Assembly (NCBI RefSeq): GCF_006715045.1
Contig: NZ_VFML01000001.1
Location: 5,862,001 to 5,926,000, forward strand
Length of the DNA: 64,000 bases
DNA from: Amycolatopsis cihanbeyliensis
GTDB taxonomy: Bacteria > Actinomycetota > Actinomycetes > Mycobacteriales > Pseudonocardiaceae
Direction: 5' to 3'
Positions 43,197 through 52,296 of this stretch are shown here, in pieces; position 1 is the stretch's first letter; every line of letters starts with the position of its first letter. A program made the position numbers and the translations under genes. The notes below the pieces were generated by a model. That model searched no databases, was not told the origin of the DNA, and saw only the letters and a list, made by a program, of their open reading frames with translations.

Positions 43197-45551
43197 CTAC
43201 TTTCGGTCTCCTCGGTAACCCGCACGGCGTAGTGCGTCGGCGAGCGCGCCGCCACCGGCATCGCCCTGCCCGCCCCGTCCGCCTGAGCCGCGGTCCCGGC
43301 GTTGCTGCTGGCCACGACGCTGGCCCTGCTGCCCGCCGCCCCGGTTGCGTTCCGCTCGTTCACCGGACCTGGCCGCCTTGCCACCGACCTCGTCGTCCAG
43401 CCGCAGGGTCAGCGAGATGCGCTTGCGCTCGACGTCCACCTCGAGCACCTTGACACGCACCACATCGCCCGGTTTCACCACCTCGCGCGGATCCTTGACG
43501 AAGTTCTTGGACATCGCCGACACGTGCACCAGGCCGTCCTGGTGCACCCCGACGTCCACGAACGCCCCGAACGCGGCCACGTTGGTGACCACACCCTCCA
43601 GTCGCATACCCGGCTGGAGGTCGGTGACCTTCTCCACCCCCTCGGCGAAGGTGGCGGTCTGGAAGGCGGGCCGGGGGTCGCGGCCGGGTTTCTCCAGCTC
43701 CTTCAGGATGTCGGTGACGGTCGGCAGCCCGAAGGTGTCGTCCACGAAGCGCTCGGCGGACAACCCACGCAGCACCCCGGAGTTGCCGATCAGCGACCGC
43801 GTGTCGGTGCCCGCGGCGTCCACGATCCGGCGGACCACCGGGTACGCCTCCGGGTGCACGCTGGAGTAGTCCAGCGGGTCCTCGCCGTCGGAGATCCGCA
43901 GGAAGCCCGCGCACTGCTCGAATGCCTTCGGGCCGAGCCGCGCCACCTCCTTCAGCGTGGTCCGGGAACGGAACGGGCCATGCGTGTCCCGGTGCAGCAC
44001 GATGTTCTCGGCGAGCCCGGAGCCGATGCCGGACACCCTGGTCAGCAGCGGGGCGGAGGCGGTGTTCACGTCCACCCCGACCGCGTTCACGCAGTCCTCG
44101 ACCACCGCGTCGAGCGAGCGGGAGAGCTTGAACTCGGCCACGTCGTGCTGGTACTGGCCGACACCGATGGACTTCGGGTCGATCTTCACCAGCTCGGCGA
44201 GCGGGTCCTGTAGCCTGCGGGCGATGGAGACCGCCCCGCGCAGGGACACGTCCAGGCTCGGCAGTTCCTGCGCGGCGTAGGCCGAGGCCGAGTACACCGA
44301 GGCACCCGCCTCGGACACCATCATCTTGGTCAGCTTCAGCTCGGGGCGCAGCTTGACCAGGTCACCGGCCAGCTTGTCGGTCTCCCTCGACGCGGTGCCG
44401 TTACCGATCGCGATCAGCTCGACCTTGTGCTCCCTGGCCAGCTTCTCCAGTGCGACCAGCGCCTCGTCCCAGCGTGCCTGCGGTTTGTGCGGGTAGATCG
44501 TGTCGGTGGCCACCACCTTGCCGGTGTCGTCGATCACCGCCACCTTCACCCCGGTGCGGTAACCGGGGTCCAACCCCATCGTCGGCCGGGTACCCGCCGG
44601 CGCGGCGAGCAGCAGGTCGCGCAGGTTGGCCGCGAACACCCGCACGGCTTCGTCCTCGGCCGCCTGCCGCAGCCGCATCCGCAGGTCGATGCCGAGATGC
44701 AGCTGGATCTTGGTGCGCCAGGCCCAGCGCACGGTGTCGTTCAGCCACTTGTCCGCCGGGCGCCCCCGGTCGGCGATGCCGAACCGCGCCGCGATGTCCA
44801 CCTCGTACTCGGTCGGTCCGGCTTCCCGCTCGCCACCCGGCTCCACGGTGAGGTCGAGGACCTCCTCCTTCTCCCCGCGGAACATGGCCAGCACCCGGTG
44901 CGAGGGCAGCTCGGTGCAGGGCTGGGCGAAGTCGAAGTAGTCGGCGAACTTCGCTCCCTCGGTCTCCTTGCCCTCGCGAACCTTGGTGGCGAGCCTGCCC
45001 TGGACCCACATCTTCTCGCGCAGCTCGCCGATCAGGTCGGCGTCCTCGGCGAACCGCTCGACCAGGATCGCCCGTGCGCCCTCCAGCGCCGCCGCGGCGT
45101 CGGCGACGCCCTTCTCGGCGTCCACGAACACGGCCGCGGCGGCCTGCGGGTCGGTGCCCGGGTCGCCGAGCAGCCCGTCCGCCAGCGGTTCCAGCCCCGC
45201 CTCCCGCGCGATCTGTGCCTTGGTCCTGCGCTTCGGCTTGTACGGTAGGTAGATGTCCTCCAGCCGGGCCTTGGTCTCGGCGGCCATGATCCGGGCCTCG
45301 AGCTCGGTGTCCAGCTTGCCCTGCTCGCGGATCGAGTCGAGGATCGTGTTCCGCCGGTCCTCCAGCTCACGCAGGTAGTTCAGCCGCTCCTCGAGCGTGC
45401 GCAGCTGGGTGTCGTCCAGGGTGCCGGTGACCTCCTTGCGGTAGCGCGCGATGAACGGCACGGTCGACCCGCCGTCCAGCAACTCCACCGCGGCCCGCAC
45501 CTGCCGCTCGCCGACAGCCAGTTCCTCGGCGATCTTGTGATGTATCGACAC
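43197..45551 (-). CDS. tex: Tex family RNA-binding transcription accessory protein
   Basis: 784 residues. Tex N-terminal helices ([19 protein letters not shown]), a YqgF/RuvC-like domain ([17 protein letters not shown]), helix-hairpin-helix motifs ([23 protein letters not shown]) and an S1 RNA-binding domain ([28 protein letters not shown]). The C-terminal 60 residues are a Gly/Gln/Arg-rich basic tail. GTG 45551 opens the usual [11 protein letters not shown] start; a TAGTTT -10 box near 45620 implies a short leader, and ATG 45593 in frame is an alternative. Confidence 0.93.
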   Translation of the reverse strand: MSIHHKIAEELAVGERQVRAAVELLDGGSTVPFIARYRKEVTGTLDDTQLRTLEERLNYLRELEDRRNTILDSIREQGKLDTELEARIMAAETKARLEDIYLPYKPKRRTKAQIAREAGLEPLADGLLGDPGTDPQAAAAVFVDAEKGVADAAAALEGARAILVERFAEDADLIGELREKMWVQGRLATKVREGKETEGAKFADYFDFAQPCTELPSHRVLAMFRGEKEEVLDLTVEPGGEREAGPTEYEVDIAARFGIADRGRPADKWLNDTVRWAWRTKIQLHLGIDLRMRLRQAAEDEAVRVFAANLRDLLLAAPAGTRPTMGLDPGYRTGVKVAVIDDTGKVVATDTIYPHKPQARWDEALVALEKLAREHKVELIAIGNGTASRETDKLAGDLVKLRPELKLTKMMVSEAGASVYSASAYAAQELPSLDVSLRGAVSIARRLQDPLAELVKIDPKSIGVGQYQHDVAEFKLSRSLDAVVEDCVNAVGVDVNTASAPLLTRVSGIGSGLAENIVLHRDTHGPFRSRTTLKEVARLGPKAFEQCAGFLRISDGEDPLDYSSVHPEAYPVVRRIVDAAGTDTRSLIGNSGVLRGLSAERFVDDTFGLPTVTDILKELEKPGRDPRPAFQTATFAEGVEKVTDLQPGMRLEGVVTNVAAFGAFVDVGVHQDGLVHVSAMSKNFVKDPREVVKPGDVVRVKVLEVDVERKRISLTLRLDDEVGGKAARSGERAERNRGGGQQGQRRGQQQRRDRGSGGRGGQGDAGGGALADALRRAGYRGDRK

Positions 45552-45766
45552 CGCCACGTTCCGACCCGTTCTCTCGCTGACGTCCGCCCGCATTGTGCAT
45601 GGCCAAACTACGCGGTCCGACGCCGACCTGTACCCGGTGGGAGCCCGGCGGCGCATACTTGTCCGAATGGACCTGGAAGTCCGGCACCGGCCAGGCGGCG
45701 CGATTCTGCGAGGTGGTCACCGAGGTGGTGCCGGGCAGGCTGGCCGACCTGGCGGTGCCGGCACGG

Positions 45767-46144
45767 TCAGGATTCGGTGGCCTCCTCCCGCGCGGCGGCG
45801 AAGGGAGCCCGGTCGAAGATGATACGCAGATGGGTGATCCGCCCGTCGCGGACGGTGAGGCACTCGGCGCCGGGAGCGCTGGCCACCGGCACGGTCTCGG
45901 TGCCGTACATCAGCAGCGCGGTCTCCTCGTCGCCGAAGGCGGCGATCAGGCTCGAGCCGGTGAGTATCCGGGTGAACGGGCCCATGAACTCCCGGAAGGC
46001 CGCCGCGCCCTCGATCCGTCCGGACGGCGCCTCGCAGACGATGTCCTCGGCGACGTAGGTCATGGCCCGCTCGAAGTCGTGGCCCGTCCAGGCCCGGTGG
46101 TAGGCGAGCGCGGTCTCCAGTGCCGGGCTGGGCTTCTCGGTCAT
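45767..46144 (-). CDS. SnoaL/NTF2-like protein
   Basis: 125 residues, one NTF2-like cone: LETALAYHRAWTGHDFERAMTYVAEDIVCEAP, then FREFMGPFTRILTG and VRDGRITHLRIIFD. AAGGAG precedes the ATG with good spacing. It is divergent from an ECF sigma gene whose product carries its own NTF2-like C-terminus, which suggests a functional pairing. Ligand or reaction unknown. Confidence 0.85.
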   Translation of the reverse strand: MTEKPSPALETALAYHRAWTGHDFERAMTYVAEDIVCEAPSGRIEGAAAFREFMGPFTRILTGSSLIAAFGDEETALLMYGTETVPVASAPGAECLTVRDGRITHLRIIFDRAPFAAAREEATES

Positions 46145-46239
46145 GGTGATCTCCTTGTCCTGCCGGTTGTGCTCCTTCACCTGTGTGGACACCGCGGAGC
46201 CGCTGAACGGAACGGTGGTGGCGTGAAAGGATGCGGTCT

Positions 46240-47235
46240 GTGGGCCAGACCGCACTTGACCGCGCGCGGGCGGGGGACGAGCGGGCGTTTCGGGATCTCA
46301 CCGAGCCGTACCGGGACGAGCTGCGGCTGCACTGCTACCGCATCCTCGGTTCGCTCACCGATGCCGAGGACATGGTGCAGGAGACGTTGATCGCCGCCTG
46401 GCGTGGCCTGGAGCGTTTCGAGGGCCGTGCCTCGCTGCGATCCTGGTTGTACCGCATCGCCACCAACCGCTGCCTCAACGCGTTGCGGGCCGCCGGGCGC
46501 CGCAGGCCTCCCGAACCGGTGCCCCCGTTCACTCCGCCGGAACCCACCCGCCGCGGCGAGCCGACCTGGTTGCAGCCCTACCCGGACACGCTGCTGGAGC
46601 GGGTCGCCGACGGCGCACCGGGACCGGAGGCCCGGTACTCCCTGCGCGAGTCGGTGGAGCTGGCCTTCGTCACCGGCCTGCAGCTCATGCCGCCCCGGCA
46701 GGCGGCCACCCTGGTATTGCGGGACGTGCTCGGCTACCCCGCCGCCGAGGTCGCGGTCATGCTGGGGACCACCGAGACGGCGATCAAGGGAACCCTGCAA
46801 CGAGCCCGCGTGGCGCTGGAGCGACGCCGGTCCGGTGTGGATCGCGAGCGAATCCCGCCGCCGGGATCCGCGCCCGAGCGGGAGCTCACCCGGCGGTTCG
46901 CCGAGGCCTTCATCGCGGGCGATGTCGATGGCGTCGTCTCGCTGCTCACCGACGACGCGTGGCTGGCGATGCCACCGGCACCGCACGAGTACCACGGCCC
47001 CGCCGCGATCGCGGAGTTCCTGCGCGCCAGCTTCGGTTGGAGCGGGAGGGGCGCGGCCCGCCTGCTGCCCACCAGGGCGAACACGCAGCCCGCGTTCGCC
47101 TGCTACCTCGGCGAGCCCACCACCCCGGCCGGGCTGCTCGTGCTCACCCTCGGCCGCGACCGGATCAACGCCATCACCCGCTTCCTGGACAGTGACCTGG
47201 CGCGGCACCTTCCCGCCGCGGCGGAACGTCGGTAG
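46240..47235 (+). CDS. ECF sigma factor with C-terminal NTF2-like (SnoaL) domain
   Basis: 331 residues. Sigma region 2 (about 20-85, LHCYRILGSLTDAEDMVQETLIAAWRGL), region 4 (about 140-195, LPPRQAATLVLRDVLGYPAAEVAVMLGTTETAIK with M for the first L) and an NTF2-like domain from about 215 (RRFAEAFIAGDVDGVVSLLTDDAWLAM). ECF factors with this extension usually lack a classical anti-sigma and are tuned by the extra domain. GAAAGG lies 9 bases before GTG 46240; ATG 46231 sits too close to that site. Confidence 0.88.
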   Translation: MGQTALDRARAGDERAFRDLTEPYRDELRLHCYRILGSLTDAEDMVQETLIAAWRGLERFEGRASLRSWLYRIATNRCLNALRAAGRRRPPEPVPPFTPPEPTRRGEPTWLQPYPDTLLERVADGAPGPEARYSLRESVELAFVTGLQLMPPRQAATLVLRDVLGYPAAEVAVMLGTTETAIKGTLQRARVALERRRSGVDRERIPPPGSAPERELTRRFAEAFIAGDVDGVVSLLTDDAWLAMPPAPHEYHGPAAIAEFLRASFGWSGRGAARLLPTRANTQPAFACYLGEPTTPAGLLVLTLGRDRINAITRFLDSDLARHLPAAAERR

Positions 47236-47319
47236 GAGTGCCGCCGCCGCGACCAGGTCCGGGACCAGGGTGCCGCCGTAGTACGGCCCGCCACCGAGCG
47301 CGAGCAGTACCGCGGCAAG

Positions 47320-47354
47320 GGTAAGTCACGACGAACGGTTGACGGTGACTTACC
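47320..47354. promoter_or_regulatory. Operator-like inverted repeat before the ArsR-SRPBCC remnant
   Basis: GGTAAGTCAC (47320-47329) and its perfect complement GTGACTTACC (47345-47354) are separated by 15 bases and end 20 bases before GTG 47375. The placement matches autoregulatory ArsR sites. Confidence 0.5.
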
Positions 47355-47374
47355 GGTGGTCAAGACTTGCCCCT

Positions 47375-47671
47375 GTGCCTGCCGCCGCGAAGGTGTTGGA
47401 CGACCTGGGTGACGCGAACCGCCGGCTGATCCTGGAGCACCTGCCGGACGGCCCGCTACCCGTGGGCGCGCTGACCGACCGGTCCGGGTTGGCCGCCGTC
47501 CGCGACTACCTCGATCGGTTCTGGACCACCGCACTGGACAACGTCGCCGCGCCGGCCGAAGCCGAAGCAGCCGACCCGCAGCGGGTCGAACCGTGGATCG
47601 GGGGCCGGTGGTACGAGCGCGGGGTGGACGGTGCCGAACGCGAGGCCCGGTTCGCCGGGGTGGCCGAGTGA
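47375..47671 (+). CDS. Internally deleted ArsR-SRPBCC fusion protein
   Basis: 98 residues. It begins like an ArsR repressor (KVLDDLGDANRRLILEHLPDGPLPVGALTDR), but at residue 36 it jumps directly to the helix that normally follows the winged helix (SGLAAVRDYLDRFWTTALDN), so the DNA-recognition helix and wing, about 40 residues, are missing. The end, RVEPWIGGRWYERGVDGAE, resembles an early strand of an AHSA1/SRPBCC domain and then stops. All losses keep the frame. It cannot bind DNA in the usual way. Its stop overlaps the next start (GTGA). Confidence 0.65.
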   Translation: MPAAAKVLDDLGDANRRLILEHLPDGPLPVGALTDRSGLAAVRDYLDRFWTTALDNVAAPAEAEAADPQRVEPWIGGRWYERGVDGAEREARFAGVAE

Positions 47672-48306
47672 CCGGCCCACGACGGCGCGGCGGGGAGGTG
47701 CTCGCCCTGGCCGTGGCCGAGCGCACCGACTTCGCCGACTTCCTCGAAACGCTGACCCCGCGGGAGTGGGACGCACCGAGCCTGTGCGAGCGCTGGACCG
47801 TCCGGGAGGTGGTCGCGCACGTGGTCAGCTACGACGAGCTGAGCTGGCGCGGTACGGCCAAACGCTTTGCTCGCGGCCGGTTCGCCTCCGGCAGGGTCAA
47901 CCAACTCGGGGTGGCCGAGTACGCCCGCGACTCGCGCGAGCTGATCGGGCTGCTGCGTGCCCACCGGCGGCCCAGCGGGCTACCGGCCGCGTTCGGCGGC
48001 ATGATCGCGCTCGTCGACGGCATGATTCACCACCAGGACATTCGCCGTCCGCTCGGCCTGCCCCGCGACATACCCCATGAGCGGCTGCGCACCGCGTTAC
48101 GGCTGGCGCTCCTCGCTCCGCCGATCCGCGCGTTCGTTCGAGCCCGTGGCCTCACGCTCGTCGCCACCGATCTGGACTGGTCGCGCGGTTCCGGTCCCGA
48201 GGTGCGCGGGCGGGGGGAAGCGCTGCTGATGGCGGTCGCCGGACGCGCCGACGCACTCGGCGAACTGTCCGGCCCCGGCCAACCCCTGCTCGCCGAGCGG
48301 GTCTGA
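47668..48306 (+). CDS. Maleylpyruvate isomerase-family mycothiol-dependent enzyme (DinB-like)
   Basis: 212 residues. Four-helix DinB-like fold with metal-ligand His in VREVVAHVVSYDE and IHHQDIRRPLGLP, plus the LCERWTVREVVAH opening typical of the TIGR03083 group. Members use mycothiol or act as uncharacterised transferases. GTG start overlaps the previous stop by 4 bases, so the pair is translated together. Confidence 0.85.
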   Translation: MTGPRRRGGEVLALAVAERTDFADFLETLTPREWDAPSLCERWTVREVVAHVVSYDELSWRGTAKRFARGRFASGRVNQLGVAEYARDSRELIGLLRAHRRPSGLPAAFGGMIALVDGMIHHQDIRRPLGLPRDIPHERLRTALRLALLAPPIRAFVRARGLTLVATDLDWSRGSGPEVRGRGEALLMAVAGRADALGELSGPGQPLLAERV

Positions 48307-48312
48307 CCCCGG

Positions 48313-48798
48313 TCAGGCCGGCTCGGCGAGGTGTGCGTTCCAGACAGCGGCGGCCTCCTCGTGCGAGTCCGCCCCGGCGAAGAACGCGTCCGCCAGCGAG
48401 TCGTAGTCCGGCTCGCCGACACCGGCGACCTCGAGGAACGCCGGGCGGTACACGGCGAAGGCGGTCGAGCCGGTCCGCGGGCAGTACGGCACGGCCAGCC
48501 GGATCGACCCCAGCCCGTACCTGACCGCGTCGACGATCAACGCGTCGGTCCGCCCGGTATCCAGGTTGAGGTAGGCGTCCGCGACGAGCACCGCGCGAAC
48601 GGCATCGCGTTCGTTGGTGTCCAACACTTCCTGGGCGGCCCGCGCGGACTCCCCGACATCGTCGAGGAGGAACCGGTCCATGCCGCGCTCACCATCGGGC
48701 TGCTCGTAGGCGAGCATCGGGATCAACGTCTCGCCCTCGGACACGCACCAGATGCCGTGCGCCGCCCAAAAACCTGCCAACTCCGCAGTCTCGATCAT
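48313..48798 (-). CDS. Hypothetical protein
   Basis: 161 residues from ATG 48798. Soluble, acidic, alpha/beta in appearance (RAVLVADAYLNLDTGRTDALIVDAV, FAVYRPAFLEVAG). No recognisable motif or family. Codon bias matches the neighbours, and it is flanked by a convergent and a divergent gene, so it is a real single-gene unit of unknown role. Confidence 0.7.
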   Translation of the reverse strand: MIETAELAGFWAAHGIWCVSEGETLIPMLAYEQPDGERGMDRFLLDDVGESARAAQEVLDTNERDAVRAVLVADAYLNLDTGRTDALIVDAVRYGLGSIRLAVPYCPRTGSTAFAVYRPAFLEVAGVGEPDYDSLADAFFAGADSHEEAAAVWNAHLAEPA

Positions 48799-48928
48799 AC
48801 GCGCCAGGATGTCAGCCGTATCTCGCCGCCGTGCCGAGTTCGCGAAATCCGGTGGGCGCACCCCGCGTACCGTTCCGGTGCTACGGTCACTTCACCGGGC
48901 GGAGCCGGCGGCGAGGGCAGGGGAGTTC

Positions 48929-49909
48929 ATGAGGATTGTACTGCCCGGGGGCACCGGGCACATCGGCGAGTTCCTGAGCCGGGTGCTGGCCGAGTCCGGT
49001 CATGACGTGGTGGTGTTGAGCCGTCGAGACGACCTCGCGCTGGGTCCCGGCGTCCGCTGCGTCCGCTGGGACGGCCGCACCCCGGGGGCCTGGGTCGCGG
49101 AGCTGGACGGCTGCGACGCGGTGATCAACCTGGCCGGCCGCACGGTGAGCTGCCGCTACACCCCGAGGAACCTGCGGGCGATGATGAACTCGCGGGTGGA
49201 CTCCACCCGCGCCGTGGGCGCGGCGATCGAGCGGGCGGCCGACCCGCCGCGGGTGTGGTTGCAGATGAGCACGGCCACGATCTACGCGCATCGCTTCGAC
49301 GCCGCCAACGACGAGGCGACCGGCATCATCGGCGGCACGGAGACCGATGTTCCGGGGTACTGGGCGTTCAGCGTGGACATCGCCAGGGCGTGGGAACGGG
49401 CGCAACAGCAGGCGGACACGCCGCATACCCGCAAGGTCGCGCTCCGCACGGCCATGGTGATGAGCCCCGGTCGCGGCGGGGTCTTCGACATGCTGCTCCG
49501 GATGGTCCGGCTCGGCCTCGGCGGCTCGGTGGCCGGGGGCGAGCAGTTCGTCTCCTGGATCCACGATCGGGACCTGCTGCGCGCGGTCGAGTTCCTGCTG
49601 GACCGCGACGACCTGCACGGTCCGGTCAACCTGGCCGCGCCGAACCCCCTGCCACACCGCGAGTTCATGCGTGCGCTCCGCGCCGCGCGCGGCATACCGT
49701 TCGGCCTGCCCGCGACCGCGTGGATGGCCGAGATCGGGGCATTCGCCCTACGCTCCGACACCGAACTGCTGCTCAAGAGCCGCCGGGTCGCCCCTGGGGT
49801 GCTGCTGGACGCGGGCTTCGCCTTCGACCACCCGCACTGGCCGGACGCGGCGCAGGACCTGGTGTGCCGGACCCGGTACGGCGCGAGCGTCCCGTCCGGC
49901 AGGGCGTAG
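48929..49909 (+). CDS. NAD-dependent epimerase-like SDR with DUF1731 C-terminus (TIGR01777 family)
   Basis: 326 residues. Extended SDR: cofactor motif VLPGGTGHIGEFL, then INLAGRTVSCRY, MSTATIYAH, and the C-terminal DUF1731 region (RALRAARGIPFGLPA, then LLKSRRVAPGVLLDAGFAF). The usual YxxxK is not evident; the matching area reads YWAFSVDIARAWE, which is common for this subfamily. Function unknown; E. coli YfcH belongs to the same family. GGGAG precedes the ATG. Confidence 0.87.
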   Translation: MRIVLPGGTGHIGEFLSRVLAESGHDVVVLSRRDDLALGPGVRCVRWDGRTPGAWVAELDGCDAVINLAGRTVSCRYTPRNLRAMMNSRVDSTRAVGAAIERAADPPRVWLQMSTATIYAHRFDAANDEATGIIGGTETDVPGYWAFSVDIARAWERAQQQADTPHTRKVALRTAMVMSPGRGGVFDMLLRMVRLGLGGSVAGGEQFVSWIHDRDLLRAVEFLLDRDDLHGPVNLAAPNPLPHREFMRALRAARGIPFGLPATAWMAEIGAFALRSDTELLLKSRRVAPGVLLDAGFAFDHPHWPDAAQDLVCRTRYGASVPSGRA

Positions 49910-50180
49910 AGCGGGAGCGCGCCGGGCCCGTCGCCGCCCGAAAAGGTCCATCACCCCGGCGGGCGGTACCGGTGCGTCGTTGATCAGACAGACCAGGCAT
50001 CCGGTAGACGGGTCAGCGACCAAGAAAACGAACGGGGCCTGCGGCCGCGCTGGCCATGTGGACAGAATGCGCCGGTGGAACCACCAATTGCGGAAAGACG
50101 GCCAACCGCCATGCCGCGTGCAGTATGGTGTACGTCCATCAATTCCACAGGCAATCCAAGATCAAAATGCGCGGGGTGCC

Positions 50181-50558
50181 ATGAGTAATGACAACAGTTA
50201 CAACAGGTACGAACCCGATGGTTACCGGTACGAACGTGATGGCTTGACGGAGGCAAGGAATCACTTCGCTTCCGGAGCCACTAGCCTGGACGAAGCGATA
50301 TCGGGTGAACTGACCGCCGCCGATGCCGGTGCATCGTCGGTGGTCGTGGCGGACGCCCTGGTCCGGGTGCGTATGGCCGGTATCCTGCTCGCCCACGCCA
50401 TGGATGACATCGCAACGAAGATCGATGCCGCCCAGGGCGCATACGACGAGATCGAGAACACCGCCGAAGGCGCCGTCCGCTACGTGGAGTGGGGACGAGA
50501 GTACATGGAAGGCACCCGAAATGTTGGTGTCGATCTACCTCCGCTGGAATCGCCGTGA
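50181..50558 (+). CDS. Small helical ESX-type companion protein
   Basis: 125 residues. A Tyr/Asp-rich N-terminus is followed by two long amphipathic helices (DEAISGELTAADAGASSVVVADALV and MAGILLAHAMDDIATKIDAA), the shape of ESX-associated small proteins that sit before a WXG-domain effector. Codon use is less G/C-rich than in flanking genes (AAT, ATA and TAT codons occur). The next gene starts 45 bases later. Probably forms a secreted or chaperone-like pair with it. Confidence 0.6.
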   Translation: MSNDNSYNRYEPDGYRYERDGLTEARNHFASGATSLDEAISGELTAADAGASSVVVADALVRVRMAGILLAHAMDDIATKIDAAQGAYDEIENTAEGAVRYVEWGREYMEGTRNVGVDLPPLESP

Positions 50559-50603
50559 ACGCCAGCATCCCGGCGAAACTCGACGAACGACGGGAGAAAC
50601 GCG

Positions 50604-51635
50604 ATGCCACGACCGCTCAGCACCAAGGTTAATGGCAGCTCGACGTCGTGCCGTATCGCCGCGGAACGGCTGGACACCTGGGAACGTCTCGGCCAGGACG
50701 CCGGCGATCAGGCGGGGCGAGGCATCAATCTCGCCGAGTCGTCATGGGATGGCCCGGCGTTCGAGGCGTTTCGGGACGCCATCGCCGGTCTCGTGCCGGG
50801 TAGTGACGACCTGGCGCACAGCGCACGCCTTTACGCGAACGCGCTGCGCGACTTCTCGTCCTCGCTGGACGCCGTCAAGGACCGTGTCCAGGTCGCGATC
50901 GACAAGGCGGTCCGTGGCGGTTTGGAAGTAACCGACGAATCGATTCTTCCACCCGTGCCGACCGGCTGGGCCCGGATCGGCCTGCCTTCATCCGGTGACA
51001 TTACGAAGGCCGCCCAACAAGGGTCACTCGGACTGGAATTCGAGCTCCGGAATGTCAGCCTGAACATCGACCAGTTGACCGAGCGGGAAGAGTACCGGTC
51101 CGCCGTCGACGAGCACAACAGAAAGGTCGACGTCTTCAACGAGTGCAAGGCTGTCCTCTGCGAGGCACGCAGGATGGAGGAGGAGTCACATAGTGATCTC
51201 CACCGCGTTCTCGTGCCGCAGGGGCAGGACGAGTTCACCGAGGTAACCCCCGAGGAAGGGGCGCAGCACGCCACCGGGTCCTCACTCAACGTCGCCACCG
51301 AACTCAGCGAGCACCACAAGGCCGCGTGGGCCAGGGCGGGCGCGGCGTTCACCGTAGGCACGGAGATCGCCAAGGCCGCCGCCGGCGAGCAGCCGTGGAC
51401 CGTGGCGGCGGCACGATCGGGCGGTACGCTCACGGCCGGCGCCGTCATATCGAGAATCCTTTACGCGGTTCCCCATGCCAAGCCGATCCAGATCGGCAAA
51501 GGGCTGGTCACCTTCCTGGCCGGATTGGCAGGTGGGCATCTCGGAGAACATGTAGCGGACTTCTTCTTGGCGGAGCGAAAGGAATGCTGCGACGAACCGC
51601 CGATGTCCAGGCTTCCCTACGGGGGGTTCGACTAG
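50604..51635 (+). CDS. WXG100-like domain protein, possible type VII secretion substrate
   Basis: 343 residues. The first 100 residues are a helical hairpin with a central SSWDGPAFEAFRDAI (the W-x-G turn), as in ESX/WXG100 proteins. A middle helical region (about 150-215) and an Ala/Gly-rich segment (about 245-325, TAGAVISRILYAVPHA, then LVTFLAGLAGGHLGEHVADFF) follow; no toxin domain is visible. The gene has AT-richer codons than its surroundings and overlaps the convergent acetyltransferase gene by 4 bases. Likely acquired together with the small upstream gene. Confidence 0.65.
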   Translation: MPRPLSTKVNGSSTSCRIAAERLDTWERLGQDAGDQAGRGINLAESSWDGPAFEAFRDAIAGLVPGSDDLAHSARLYANALRDFSSSLDAVKDRVQVAIDKAVRGGLEVTDESILPPVPTGWARIGLPSSGDITKAAQQGSLGLEFELRNVSLNIDQLTEREEYRSAVDEHNRKVDVFNECKAVLCEARRMEEESHSDLHRVLVPQGQDEFTEVTPEEGAQHATGSSLNVATELSEHHKAAWARAGAAFTVGTEIAKAAAGEQPWTVAAARSGGTLTAGAVISRILYAVPHAKPIQIGKGLVTFLAGLAGGHLGEHVADFFLAERKECCDEPPMSRLPYGGFD

Positions 51636-52189
51636 TCGGTCGACCTGGTCGCCGCGTACAGCAGCATGTCCACCCGGTTGCCGCCGATCTCCTGGTGGCT
51701 ACGTAGCAGCCCTTCGCGCTCGTACCCGGCGAACTCGGCGGTGCGCACCGAGCCCAGGTTCCACGGCTCGATGTAGAGCTCCACCCGGTGCAGCCCCGGG
51801 ACGGACCAGGCGAACCGGGTCAGCGCGGTGAGTGCCCGGCCCGCGACCCCGTGTCCCCGGCCGCGCGGTGCGACGGCGTATCCCGCGCTCGCCCTTCCCG
51901 CGGCGAGGGAAGCGAGATGCAGGCCGATCACGCCCAGCGCCGCGTCGGTGCGCCGGTCCGCGATGCAGAAGGAGTACCCGGCCCCGGTGCCGAGCCGCTC
52001 ATGCTGCCGCTCGATGTAGGCAAGCGCCTGCTCGCGGTCGGCGTTGCCGGGCAACGAGCCGATCTGCGGCAGGTACGGATCGGTGGACAGGTCCAGCACC
52101 ATGCTCACATCGCTGCTTGTCAAGGCGCGCAGCCGCACCTCCCCGAACGCCGGGGCGGCGGAGGGCCAGGCGAGGTCGCTGTTCGTCAT
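51632..52189 (-). CDS. GNAT-family N-acetyltransferase (RimJ-like)
   Basis: 185 residues from ATG 52189. GNAT fold with the acetyl-CoA loop VAPRGRGHGVAGRALTAL and the downstream strand RVELYIEPWNLGSVRTAEFAGYEREG typical of RimJ/RimL ribosomal-protein acetyltransferases and their many relatives. Actual acceptor unknown. Divergent from ilvD. Confidence 0.9.
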   Translation of the reverse strand: MTNSDLAWPSAAPAFGEVRLRALTSSDVSMVLDLSTDPYLPQIGSLPGNADREQALAYIERQHERLGTGAGYSFCIADRRTDAALGVIGLHLASLAAGRASAGYAVAPRGRGHGVAGRALTALTRFAWSVPGLHRVELYIEPWNLGSVRTAEFAGYEREGLLRSHQEIGGNRVDMLLYAATRSTD

Positions 52190-52296
52190 CGTGCTGAGCC
52201 TGCCTGCAACGCGCTGTCCCGCCAACGGATTACCCGGCGGGCGGCTCGACGTGGCGGGCCGAGCCGCTGGTCGACGGGTGGGGCATCATCACGGGC

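Noticed and set aside
45593..46390. Plus-strand open frame over the NTF2-like gene and sigma promoter
   Set aside because: Composition is Arg/Gly/Pro-rich as in antisense shadows, and the minus-strand NTF2 gene has a good ribosome site and a recognisable fold.
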